This document shows, piece by piece, positions 1-5,003 of a DNA stretch of 5,003 nt. Position numbers and translations under genes: made by a program. Every line of letters begins with the position of its first letter. The first letter of the stretch is position 1. The DNA is taken from contig JAKAVX010000258.1 in the NCBI GenBank assembly GCA_021827465.1, forward strand, positions 1-5,003, read 5' to 3'. Origin of the DNA: Deltaproteobacteria bacterium (lineage in GTDB: Bacteria; Desulfobacterota_B; Binatia; Binatales; Binataceae). Under the pieces are notes generated by a model that worked only from the letters and a program-made list of their open reading frames with translations, was not told the origin of the DNA and did not search any database.

Positions 1-1432
1 GGTCAATCCCGGCCTGCTGCGGCTCGCCCCGGCGACCGCGGAGATGGTCTACGCGGGAAAGCGCGGCGGCGCGGAGCCCGCGATCGAGCAGTCCGAACTG
101 CAGGCGCTGCTGGTCGAACGGGCGCGCGCGGGCAGGACGGTCGTGCGGCTCAAGGGCGGCGACCCTTTCGTCTTCGGACGCGGCGGCGAGGAAGCCGAAG
201 CGCTCTTCCGCGCGGGAATCGAATTCGAAGTAGTTCCGGGAGTAACGTCGGCGATCGCCGCACCCGCGTTCGCCGGAATCCCGCTGACCCATCGCGAGCA
301 CGGCTCGTTCGTCGCCTTCGTGACGGGTCATCAGGGCAACGGCAAGGACGTCGATTCGCGCGTGCCGTGGGCCGAGCTTGCGCGCGCGGCGAATGGACGC
401 GGCACGCTGGTGATCCTGATGGCGACGGCGCGCCTCGGCGAGGTGCTCGGCGAGTTGATGAAGGCCGGCCTTGCCCCTGAAACACCCGCCGCCGCGATTC
501 AATCGGGCACGCTCGCGAATCAGAAAACCGTAAGCGCGACTCTCGCCACGCTCGCCGTGGAAGCGTCGCGTGCGGCGCTCGGCGCGCCCGCGGTGATCGT
601 CGTCGGCGAATGCGCGTCTCTGCGAGAACATCTCAAGTGGGCGGAGCGCACGGCGCTCTTCGGCCGGCGAATCGTAATCACGCGTGCCGGCGAGCGCGCG
701 TCGTCATTCGCGCGGGAACTTCGGATGCTTGGTGCGGAGACGGTCGAGTTTCCGACGATCGAGACGATCGCGCCCGACAGCTACGCGATTCTCGACGACG
801 CGATTTCGCGCCTCGGCTCGTTCGGCTGGGTCGTCTTCACGAGCGCAACCGGCGTCGATTCGTTTATCGAGCGGTTGCGCACGCTCGGGCGCGATCTTCG
901 AACGCTCGGCGCGGCGCATCTCGGCGCTATCGGTCCCGCAACCGCCGAGCGGCTTCGCGCGCATGCGCTCACGGTTGACGCGGTACCGTCCGAGTACCGG
1001 GCCGAGGCGATAATCGGCGCGATCGGAGCCGAACGGATCCGCGGCGCGCGGATCCTGATCCCACGCGCCGCGTTCGCGCGCGAAGTGCTGCCCGCGATGC
1101 TCCGTGAGGCGGGCGCCGCGGAGGTCGTCGTTGCTCCGGCCTACAAGACGGTCAAGCCGTCGGGACCGGCGCTTGCCCGGATGCGTGAGACGCTTTCCTC
1201 CGAGGGCTTCGATCTGGTCGCGTTCACCAGTTCCAGCACGGTTTCCAATTTCGTCGAGATTGCCGGTGCGCCCGCGCCGGGTACGAAGGCCGCCGTGATC
1301 GGGCCGATTACCGGGGAGACCGCGAAGAAGCACGGCTTCGAAGTCGCGGTCCGCGCGCGCGAGTACACGATTCCCGGCCTGGTCGCGGCGATAACCGAAT
1401 ACTTCGCCTCGCGCCCGGCCGGCACCGTTTGA
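1..1432 (+). CDS. cobA/hemD: Bifunctional uroporphyrinogen-III C-methyltransferase / uroporphyrinogen-III synthase (5' end outside window)
   Basis: The reading frame is open from base 2 and has no start in the window; the residues before the first internal Met ([14 protein letters not shown]) already match the methyltransferase family. By family length about 40 N-terminal residues are missing, including the glycine-rich SAM-binding motif. The visible part is 476 residues. Visible residues 1 to about 215 are the SUMT (CobA) domain, with the hallmarks [23 protein letters not shown] (47-64), [20 protein letters not shown] and a closing PAVIVVGE. It methylates uroporphyrinogen III at C2 and C7 with SAM to give precorrin-2, the entry to siroheme and cobalamin. 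From about base 662 a HemD domain follows ([55 protein letters not shown] and a terminal [10 protein letters not shown]). HemD cyclises hydroxymethylbilane to uroporphyrinogen III. Both domains look intact, so this is a true fusion, a known arrangement in Clostridia and deltaproteobacterial lineages. hemB follows after 86 bases. The enzymes are cytoplasmic. Confidence 0.97.
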   Translation, partial: VNPGLLRLAPATAEMVYAGKRGGAEPAIEQSELQALLVERARAGRTVVRLKGGDPFVFGRGGEEAEALFRAGIEFEVVPGVTSAIAAPAFAGIPLTHREHGSFVAFVTGHQGNGKDVDSRVPWAELARAANGRGTLVILMATARLGEVLGELMKAGLAPETPAAAIQSGTLANQKTVSATLATLAVEASRAALGAPAVIVVGECASLREHLKWAERTALFGRRIVITRAGERASSFARELRMLGAETVEFPTIETIAPDSYAILDDAISRLGSFGWVVFTSATGVDSFIERLRTLGRDLRTLGAAHLGAIGPATAERLRAHALTVDAVPSEYRAEAIIGAIGAERIRGARILIPRAAFAREVLPAMLREAGAAEVVVAPAYKTVKPSGPALARMRETLSSEGFDLVAFTSSSTVSNFVEIAGAPAPGTKAAVIGPITGETAKKHGFEVAVRAREYTIPGLVAAITEYFASRPAGTV

Positions 1433-1433
1433 A

Positions 1434-1450
1434 GCGCGCATCGGGCGCGC
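1434..1450 (+). other. GC-rich hairpin just after the cobA/hemD stop
   Basis: GCGCGC (1434-1439) and GCGCGC (1445-1450) can pair across a five-base loop, starting two bases after the TGA at 1430-1432. The same sequence also gives a 7-base direct repeat, GCGCGCA, at 1434-1440 and 1445-1451. No T-run follows, so it is not a canonical intrinsic terminator. It could protect the upstream mRNA end or weaken read-through into hemB. In DNA this rich in GCGC it may also be chance. Confidence 0.25.
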
Positions 1451-1461
1451 ACTGCCGTTCC

Positions 1462-1488
1462 TTGCGCGTAAGCGCGCGGGTATATAAT
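1462..1488 (+). promoter_or_regulatory. Probable sigma70-type promoter of hemB
   Basis: A perfect TATAAT lies at 1483-1488, standing out in a surrounding region that is almost all G and C. A partial -35, TTGCGC (three of six consensus positions), lies at 1462-1467, giving a short 15-base spacer, so recognition of the -35 is the weak point. Transcription would start near 1494-1496 and leave a leader of about 25 bases before the hemB ATG at 1519. A small inverted repeat (GCGCG-TAAG-CGCGC, 1464-1477) overlaps the -35 and spacer and could be an operator. The -10 box is seen; use as a promoter is inferred. Confidence 0.6.
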
Positions 1489-1506
1489 CGCACTCGAAGA
1501 CCGAAC

Positions 1507-1510
1507 GAGG
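1507..1510 (+). promoter_or_regulatory. hemB ribosome binding site that decides the start
   Basis: GAGG at 1507-1510 sits eight bases before the ATG at 1519. It supports that ATG over the longer frame that could begin with TTG at 1429, inside the cobA/hemD stop region. It also lies downstream of the TATAAT box, as expected if that promoter serves hemB. Confidence 0.7.
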
Positions 1511-1518
1511 ATTCTCCC

Positions 1519-2493
1519 ATGGCGTTTCCGATCAACCGGCCAAGAAGGCTTCGCCGAACCGAGACGCTTCGGCGCATGGTGCGCGAAACTAGGCTTTCGC
1601 CCGACAACCTGATTCAGCCGCTCTTCGTGTGCCCGGGAAAGGACGTCGCGCGGCCTGTTCCCTCGATGCCGGGAGTTGCGCAGATGTCGGTGGACAGGGT
1701 GCTCGCAGCCGCGCGCGAGACCTGCGCGGCGGGCGTTCCCGCCGTGATCCTGTTCGGAATCCCCGAGCGCAAGGACGCCCAGGGCAGCGAGGCGTGGAAC
1801 GATTCGGGCGAGGTGCAGCGCGCGATTCGCGCGATAAAGGAACACGCGCCCGGACTTGCAGTTATCACCGACGTCTGCATGTGCGAGTACACCGACCACG
1901 GCCATTGCGGCGTTATCGAGGGCAACGACGTTGACAACGACGCGACGCTCGAACTCCTTGCGCGAGAGGCGCTTTCGCACGCGCGCGCGGGCGCGGATAT
2001 CGTCGCGCCGTCGGACATGATGGATGGCCGCGTCGGCGCGATTCGAAGCGCGCTCGACGAGAACGGTTTCAGCCACATTCCTATAATGGCCTACGCGGCC
2101 AAGTTCGCCTCGGCTTTTTACGGCCCGTTTCGCGACGCCGCCGAATCGACGCCGAAATTCGGCGATCGCCGTTCCTACCAGATGGATCCGCCCAACGGCG
2201 ACGAGGCGATTCGCGAAGTCGCGCTCGACCTCGAAGAGGGCGCGGATATCGTGATGGTCAAGCCGGCGCTCGCCTATCTCGATCTCATCTACCGCGTGAA
2301 GCAGGACTTCATGGTTCCGGTCGCCGCGTACAACGTCTCGGGTGAGTACGCGATGATTCGCGCGGCGGGACTCAGCGGCTGGATCGACGAGGAACGCGTC
2401 GTGATGGAGGTGCTGACCTCGATTCGCCGCGCCGGCGCCGACATGATCCTTACCTACTTCGCAACCGACGCCGCCCGCCGCCTGAATTCCTAG
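1519..2493 (+). CDS. hemB: Delta-aminolevulinic acid dehydratase (porphobilinogen synthase), zinc type
   Basis: HemB condenses two molecules of 5-aminolevulinate to porphobilinogen, an early cytoplasmic step of heme, siroheme and cobalamin synthesis. From the ATG at 1519 the protein is 324 residues, a usual length for HemB. The two Schiff-base lysines are visible: Lys195 in [15 protein letters not shown] and Lys248 in [10 protein letters not shown]. The catalytic zinc site is the three-cysteine type, [11 protein letters not shown] with Cys120, Cys122 and Cys130, rather than the aspartate-rich magnesium type of rhizobia and pseudomonads. Other landmarks are [40 protein letters not shown] and the C-terminal [10 protein letters not shown]. 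Glu233 in the DEAIRE segment probably corresponds to the allosteric magnesium ligand of other HemBs. The gene follows cobA/hemD on the same strand, so the two share a pathway, but a likely promoter separates them. The start is chosen on the RBS and family length. No defects are seen. Confidence 0.98.
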   Translation: MAFPINRPRRLRRTETLRRMVRETRLSPDNLIQPLFVCPGKDVARPVPSMPGVAQMSVDRVLAAARETCAAGVPAVILFGIPERKDAQGSEAWNDSGEVQRAIRAIKEHAPGLAVITDVCMCEYTDHGHCGVIEGNDVDNDATLELLAREALSHARAGADIVAPSDMMDGRVGAIRSALDENGFSHIPIMAYAAKFASAFYGPFRDAAESTPKFGDRRSYQMDPPNGDEAIREVALDLEEGADIVMVKPALAYLDLIYRVKQDFMVPVAAYNVSGEYAMIRAAGLSGWIDEERVVMEVLTSIRRAGADMILTYFATDAARRLNS

Positions 2494-2506
2494 ACGCGCA
2501 AGCGTC
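2493..2506 (+). other. Short hairpin with GCAA tetraloop at the hemB stop
   Basis: GACGC (2493-2497) and GCGTC (2502-2506) form a perfect five-base-pair stem around the loop GCAA, a stable GNRA type. The first arm starts on the last base of the hemB stop codon. There is no downstream T-run, so as an intrinsic terminator it would be weak. It could still define or protect the hemB mRNA 3' end. Confidence 0.35.
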
Positions 2507-2528
2507 CCGGCGCGAAACTGCCTTGTCG

Positions 2529-2540
2529 GCACGCGCGTGC
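2529..2540. promoter_or_regulatory. Perfect 12-base palindrome upstream of the GNAT gene
   Basis: GCACGCGCGTGC at 2529-2540 is its own reverse complement. It lies in the 98-base gap between hemB and the acetyltransferase gene, 51 bases before that gene's ATG. A dimeric regulator could bind such a site, but I see no convincing -35/-10 pair next to it. In GC-rich DNA short alternating CG palindromes arise often. Operator function is speculative. Confidence 0.25.
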
Positions 2541-2579
2541 GACGATGCGTGCTCGGTTACGCAAACGTTCGCTCGGCAC

Positions 2580-2585
2580 GGAGGA
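2580..2585 (+). promoter_or_regulatory. Strong Shine-Dalgarno for the GNAT gene
   Basis: GGAGGA at 2580-2585 lies seven bases (counted from GGAGG) before the ATG at 2592. It is the best ribosome binding site in the window. It excludes the upstream TTG at 2523, which would add 23 residues unlike the family. Confidence 0.85.
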
Positions 2586-2591
2586 ACTTCG

Positions 2592-3533
2592 ATGGATGTC
2601 ATTATTCGGCAGCTCGGGGAATCCGATCTCGACGAGGCCGATCGGATAATGCGCCTTGCGTTCGGCACGTTTATCGGCCTGCCCGATCCGATGCGGTTTG
2701 GGGGCGACGCGCAGTTGGTGCGAACGCGATGGCGCGCGCGTCCCGACGCGACGCTCGGCGCCGAGATGGAAGGGCGGCTGGTCGGCTCGAACTTCGCCGC
2801 GGATTGGGGCGCGGTCGGTTTCTTCGGCCCGATTTCGGTCGAACCGGAGCTGTGGAACCGGAAAGTCGCGCAACAGCTCCTGGAACCGACGATGGATCTG
2901 TTCGCGAAGTGGGGCACCCGGCATGTCGGGCTTTTCACCTTCGCGCAGAGCGCAAAACATGTCGGGCTCTACCAGAAATTCGGGTTCTGGGCACGGTTTC
3001 TAACCGCCATCATGGCCTGCCCGGTCAAGGCGCGCCCGACCGGGCCGGGCGTCTCGAAGTTCTCCGAAGTCGCTGGCGGCCAAAGGCACGAAGCGCTCGC
3101 GCGATGCCGCGAGCTGTGCGGCGCGGTGCTGGAAGGACTCGACCTGGGCCGGGAAATCGTCGCGGTCGAAACGCAGCGTCTCGGCGATACGTTGATGATC
3201 GGCGACGGCTCGCGGCTCGACGCGCTTGCGCTGTGCCACGTGGGAGCGGGCACCGAAGCGGGCAGCAATACCTGTTACGTGAAGTTCGGCGCGGTTCGTC
3301 CCGGCTCGGATGCGCCGCGGAACTTCGAGCGCCTGCTCAACGCGTGCGAGGCTTTCGCGTCGGCGCGCGTCGTCTCGCGGGTTTTCGCGGGCGTCAATAT
3401 GGCGCGCCATGACGCGTATCGGCAGATGATCGCGCGCGGGTTTCGCACCGAGATCCAGGGCGTCATGATGAATCGCGACAACGCCCCCGGATACAACCGT
3501 CCCGACTCGTTCGTGCTCGACGACTGGCGCTAG
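2592..3533 (+). CDS. GNAT-family N-acetyltransferase, probably two GNAT folds in tandem
   Basis: The predicted product is 313 residues, about twice a single GNAT domain. Residues 1-135 look like a first GNAT fold. It has an N-terminal VIIRQLGESDLDEADRIM, a central strand GFFGPISVEPELWN (77-89), and the typical closing segment GLYQKFGFW (125-133). The acetyl-CoA pyrophosphate loop, usually (R/Q)xxGx(G/A), is here WNRKVA (88-93). The first arginine and central glycine are lost, so cofactor binding in this half may be weak. Residues about 170-313 look like a second, more diverged copy, with YVKFGAVRPGSDAPRNFERLL (about 229-249) and a second closing element, AYRQMIARGF (275-284), parallel to the first. 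GNAT enzymes transfer an acyl group from acyl-CoA to an amine; the substrate cannot be read here. No signal peptide or membrane segment is seen, so it is probably cytoplasmic. It is 98 bases downstream of hemB, with no evident functional link to it, and converges on the next gene. Family 0.85; tandem structure 0.7. Confidence 0.85.
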   Translation: MDVIIRQLGESDLDEADRIMRLAFGTFIGLPDPMRFGGDAQLVRTRWRARPDATLGAEMEGRLVGSNFAADWGAVGFFGPISVEPELWNRKVAQQLLEPTMDLFAKWGTRHVGLFTFAQSAKHVGLYQKFGFWARFLTAIMACPVKARPTGPGVSKFSEVAGGQRHEALARCRELCGAVLEGLDLGREIVAVETQRLGDTLMIGDGSRLDALALCHVGAGTEAGSNTCYVKFGAVRPGSDAPRNFERLLNACEAFASARVVSRVFAGVNMARHDAYRQMIARGFRTEIQGVMMNRDNAPGYNRPDSFVLDDWR

Positions 3534-3561
3534 GCGCACACGCCGCAACCCAGGGCGCGGC

Positions 3562-4335
3562 TCATTCGCCGCTTCGGCGCGAGGGGCGCAGGTTGCTCTC
3601 GTAATACGGGCGCATCGCACGCAGCGCGCGCATCTGATGGTACGCGAGTTCGTCGTCGGGGTAGCGATGCTCGGGGCCGAGCACGCACGCGACCCGCGCG
3701 GCGCATCGCGGAGCGCATTCCGTTTCGCGCTCGACGCGATGCGTCAGGCATCGCGGAATGTCCCATCCCACGGGATGACTTACCGCGCCGGCAGGGCATG
3801 CGCTCACACAGGTGCGCGCGGCGCATCGCGGGCAGGGATCGAATCCTGTTGCCGCGCCGGGTGCGTCAAGTTCTTCTTCGAGCAAAAGCGCGGCGCGAAA
3901 CGCTATCCACGGACCGAAAACCGGATGCACCACGACGCCGACGATACTCGGTCCGCCGAGTCCGGCGACTTTGCCCAGTTCCATGAAATTCAGCGTCGGG
4001 CCTCCGCCCATGAACGGATAGACGATCGTGTGCGCGATGCCCGCGTCCGAAAGCGCGGGACATATCTCGTTCTCGACAATAGCCGCGGTGAAGTCGTCGA
4101 GCGGATTGTCGCGTTCGAGCCATCCTGGATTTTCGCGCGCATGTCGCTGGAACGCCTTCCAGAAAGCGCCGCCGCCGTTTCCGATCGCAATGATTGAGCG
4201 GGCGCGCGGCGAAAGAAGCGTCGAGCGCGCCCCGGGCTTGACCACGGCGTCGTAGCGGCGCGATGGAACCGCGGCCACCAGATTCAGTCCGCGGCGCCCG
4301 GCGAGCGTCCGGATCATTTCGAGCGTTTCGCCCAT
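3562..4335 (-). CDS. QueG-related double [4Fe-4S] ferredoxin-like protein, function unknown
   Basis: The product is 257 residues. The middle (about 106-155) resembles the cobalamin-binding core of epoxyqueuosine reductase QueG: FMELGKVAGLGGPSIVGVV then GPWIAFRAALLLEEEL, comparable to QueG's 'EKALAQKAGLGW...FFLGEL' segment. Two cysteine groups follow. C168, C171, C176 and C180 form CxxCx4CxxxCP; C196, C207, C211 and C217 form a second set ending in CVLGPEHRY. Eight cysteines fit two [4Fe-4S] clusters. The pattern matches short proteobacterial proteins usually named just ferredoxin or 4Fe-4S protein, as I remember them. QueG itself is longer and carries an Asp-Ser/Thr-Ala-Pro motif before the core; here the equivalent stretch is MGGGPTLNF (109-117), so QueG activity is unlikely. 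The final cluster lacks the usual proline after the last cysteine (CVLG rather than CPxG). No signal peptide is seen; it is probably cytoplasmic. The ATG at 4335 is the first usual start after the upstream in-frame TGA; no clear Shine-Dalgarno precedes it. It converges on the GNAT gene with a 28-base gap. Family 0.85, role unknown. Confidence 0.85.
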   Translation of the reverse strand: MGETLEMIRTLAGRRGLNLVAAVPSRRYDAVVKPGARSTLLSPRARSIIAIGNGGGAFWKAFQRHARENPGWLERDNPLDDFTAAIVENEICPALSDAGIAHTIVYPFMGGGPTLNFMELGKVAGLGGPSIVGVVVHPVFGPWIAFRAALLLEEELDAPGAATGFDPCPRCAARTCVSACPAGAVSHPVGWDIPRCLTHRVERETECAPRCAARVACVLGPEHRYPDDELAYHQMRALRAMRPYYESNLRPSRRSGE

Positions 4336-4342
4336 CGAGGCA

Positions 4343-4372
4343 ATGGTATCCGAGCCCGCCCGCCGCTGTAAG
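4343..4372 (-). promoter_or_regulatory. Possible leaderless promoter of the QueG-like gene
   Basis: On the minus strand TACCAT (4343-4348) resembles a -10 box and ends seven bases before the ATG at 4335. CTTACA (4367-4372) resembles a -35 (four of six positions), with an 18-base spacer. This would put the transcription start at or next to the start codon, which agrees with the absence of a Shine-Dalgarno. A five-base-pair inverted repeat CCGCT-GTA-AGCGG (4363-4375) overlaps the -35. All of this is inferred from spacing and weak consensus. Confidence 0.35.
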
Positions 4373-4440
4373 CGGATTCCGCTGCTGGTCGAACGAGCTG
4401 GAAGGAGGCGACATCAAGGGGCCTGGCCAACGGTTCCCTT

Positions 4441-4530
4441 GTGTCATTCTGAGCGAGTCTGCGAAGCGAAGAATCTCATTCCGCCCAGCTTCGGTGGCAT
4501 GAGATCCTTCGCTGGGGTTCAGGATGACAC
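4441..4530. repeat. 90-base imperfect palindrome of REP/MITE-like type
   Basis: The outer arms GTGTCATTCTGA (4441-4452) and TCAGGATGACAC (4519-4530) are complementary with one mismatch, which is a G-U pair in plus-strand RNA. The inner arms 4466-4479 and 4499-4512 pair at 13 of 14 positions (left arm GCGAAGAATCTCAT). The stem then continues CCGCC (4481-4485) to GGTGG (4493-4497), with one G-T pair and a seven-base apex loop. An asymmetric bulge (11 bases on the left, 4 on the right) separates the stems. The words TGTCATTCTGAGCGA and GCGAAGAATCTC are familiar to me from dispersed palindromic repeats in many bacterial genomes, so this is probably one copy of such a family. It lies past the stop of the thioesterase gene and before the QueG-like gene on their common strand, where it could also limit read-through. 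No T-run follows either side, and no transposase is present. Confidence 0.85.
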
Positions 4531-4552
4531 GGAAGAATAATGACCCACGACC

Positions 4553-4960
4553 CTAGGCTATCTTGTAAGTCACCAGCGCGTCGGCGACGAGCGCGTCTGC
4601 ACGGTCGCGAATCTCCACGTTGACGCTCGCAAGCCGCTTACCGCGCCGCCTGACGATTGCCCGTGCGACGAGATCGCTCTGTATTCCCGGCCCGGTGTAA
4701 TTCACGGTCATCGAGACGGTCGCGCTGCGCTCGGTTTCGAGCAGGGTCCAGACCGCGGCGCATGCGGCGAAGTCGGCGAGCGAGGCGATCGCGCCGCCGT
4801 GAATCGGCGAGCTCGAACCGCCCGCGTTGAGAAGGCGCTCGCTGAAGGGCATCGACGCGACCGCGCCGCCGTTACCCGCCGAATCGATCCTGAGGCCGAG
4901 CACTTTCGAGTACGGAGCGCCGGCTATCGTTTCCATCGCTGATTTCACATCGCTGGGCAT
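4553..4960 (-). CDS. PaaI-family hotdog-fold thioesterase
   Basis: The product is 135 residues, the normal length of a single hotdog thioesterase. Such enzymes hydrolyse acyl-CoA thioesters; the PaaI group often acts on aromatic or other small acyl-CoAs, usually as a cytoplasmic homotetramer. The signature is LLNAGGSSSPIHGGAIASLAD (43-63). It gives the conserved Asn45, the HGG turn (54-56) and the acidic residue Asp63 on the central helix, which in PaaI relatives is the catalytic carboxylate. The following strands MTVNYTGPG (84-92), RAIVRRRGKRLASVNVEIRD (100-119) and ALVTYKIA (128-135) complete the hotdog sheet. The ATG at 4958-4960 is supported by AGGA (4968-4971 on the plus strand) seven bases upstream. 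The gene shares the strand of the QueG-like gene, but 217 bases and a palindrome separate them, so a shared transcript is doubtful. The substrate cannot be told from sequence. Confidence 0.93.
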   Translation of the reverse strand: MPSDVKSAMETIAGAPYSKVLGLRIDSAGNGGAVASMPFSERLLNAGGSSSPIHGGAIASLADFAACAAVWTLLETERSATVSMTVNYTGPGIQSDLVARAIVRRRGKRLASVNVEIRDRADALVADALVTYKIA

Positions 4961-4967
4961 TCGATTT

Positions 4968-4971
4968 TCCT
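4968..4971 (-). promoter_or_regulatory. Thioesterase ribosome binding site
   Basis: On the minus strand AGGA precedes the ATG at 4960 by seven bases, which supports this start. No alternative start with comparable spacing is seen nearby. Confidence 0.65.
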
Positions 4972-4978
4972 GATCCGG

Positions 4979-4996
4979 TGTCTCTTGTTGGAGACA
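4979..4996. repeat. Inverted repeat upstream of the thioesterase gene
   Basis: TGTCTC (4979-4984) and GAGACA (4991-4996) are perfect inverted arms around a six-base spacer, 18 bases upstream of the thioesterase ATG. Located just before the RBS, it could be an operator or a leader hairpin for that gene. It could instead be the end of a transcript that enters from the right. The window edge hides the promoter, so its role is open. Confidence 0.45.
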
Positions 4997-5003
4997 GCTA
5001 GCG

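Larger units (their letters stand above)
4336..4552. other. Intergenic region between thioesterase and QueG-like gene
   Basis: This is the longest non-coding stretch of the window (217 bases). It holds the possible promoter of the QueG-like gene near 4343-4372 and a 90-base palindromic repeat at 4441-4530. Its right half is visibly less GC-rich than the neighbouring genes. The plus-strand open frames crossing it have no RBS-supported start and translate through the palindrome, so I see no gene here. Confidence 0.8.

Noticed and set aside
704..1441. 245-residue minus-strand frame opposite HemD
   Set aside because: It is an Arg/Asp-rich shadow of the HemD codons with no family resemblance and no RBS.
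1429..1518. N-terminal extension of HemB by 30 residues from a TTG overlapping the cobA/hemD stop
   Set aside because: The extension is unlike HemB, includes the promoter region, and lacks an RBS; the ATG at 1519 has GAGG at good spacing and gives the usual 324 residues.
1141..2532. 463-residue open frame on the minus strand opposite the HemD end and hemB
   Set aside because: It is the antisense of two certain genes, has low-complexity Arg/Ala-rich sequence with no recognisable motif, and spans the hemB promoter. Long antisense frames are expected at this GC content.
2523..2591. TTG start at 2523 for the GNAT protein
   Set aside because: The ATG at 2592 has a near-perfect GGAGGA, and the protein from there begins like other GNAT proteins.
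3567..3579. Inverted repeat CGCCG-CTT-CGGCG near the convergent gene ends, as a terminator
   Set aside because: It lies within the last codons of the QueG-like gene and has no T-run on either strand, so I cannot support it as a terminator.
3637..4197. 186-residue plus-strand frame inside the QueG-like gene
   Set aside because: It is antisense to a gene with clear cysteine motifs, and the translation is Arg/Ala-rich with no recognisable domain.
4263..4540. Plus-strand small frames (79 and 65 residues) across the intergenic region, with a purine-rich AAGGAGG at 4402-4408
   Set aside because: No start codon lies at proper distance after the AAGGAGG, and the translations are just readings through the palindrome.

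Overview
The window is GC-rich bacterial chromosome with dense, ordinary coding. It holds five protein genes, two intergenic stretches with visible signals, and one palindromic repeat. The high GC content, the fused cobA/hemD gene followed by a zinc-type hemB, and strong Shine-Dalgarno sequences suggest a Gram-negative lineage of the former Deltaproteobacteria or a relative (Desulfobacterota, Myxococcota or Binatota). That placement is inference from gene order and composition, not from a marker gene.

Left part (1-2493, plus strand): two consecutive tetrapyrrole genes. The first enters from the left edge and encodes a bifunctional protein, with uroporphyrinogen-III C-methyltransferase (CobA) followed by uroporphyrinogen-III synthase (HemD). 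The second is hemB, porphobilinogen synthase. HemB makes porphobilinogen, and HemD closes the ring to uroporphyrinogen III. CobA then diverts part of that product to precorrin-2 for siroheme or cobalamin. The 86-base gap between the genes carries a perfect TATAAT box, so hemB probably has its own promoter as well as any read-through.

Middle (2592-3533, plus strand): a 313-residue protein that looks like two GNAT acetyltransferase folds in tandem, behind a very good ribosome binding site. It converges, with only 28 bases between stop codons, on a minus-strand gene (4335-3562). That gene encodes a small double [4Fe-4S] ferredoxin-like protein related to the core of epoxyqueuosine reductase QueG. 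Its function is not established.

Right part (4336-5003): a 217-base non-coding gap contains a 90-base imperfect palindrome of the dispersed-repeat type and a possible leaderless promoter for the ferredoxin-like gene. A minus-strand PaaI-type hotdog thioesterase gene (4960-4553) follows.

I saw no tRNA, rRNA, CRISPR array, insertion sequence, phage gene or defence system. The least understood item is the QueG-like ferredoxin protein. The clearest non-coding structure is the palindrome at 4441-4530. Nothing here is strong evidence of an undescribed system.
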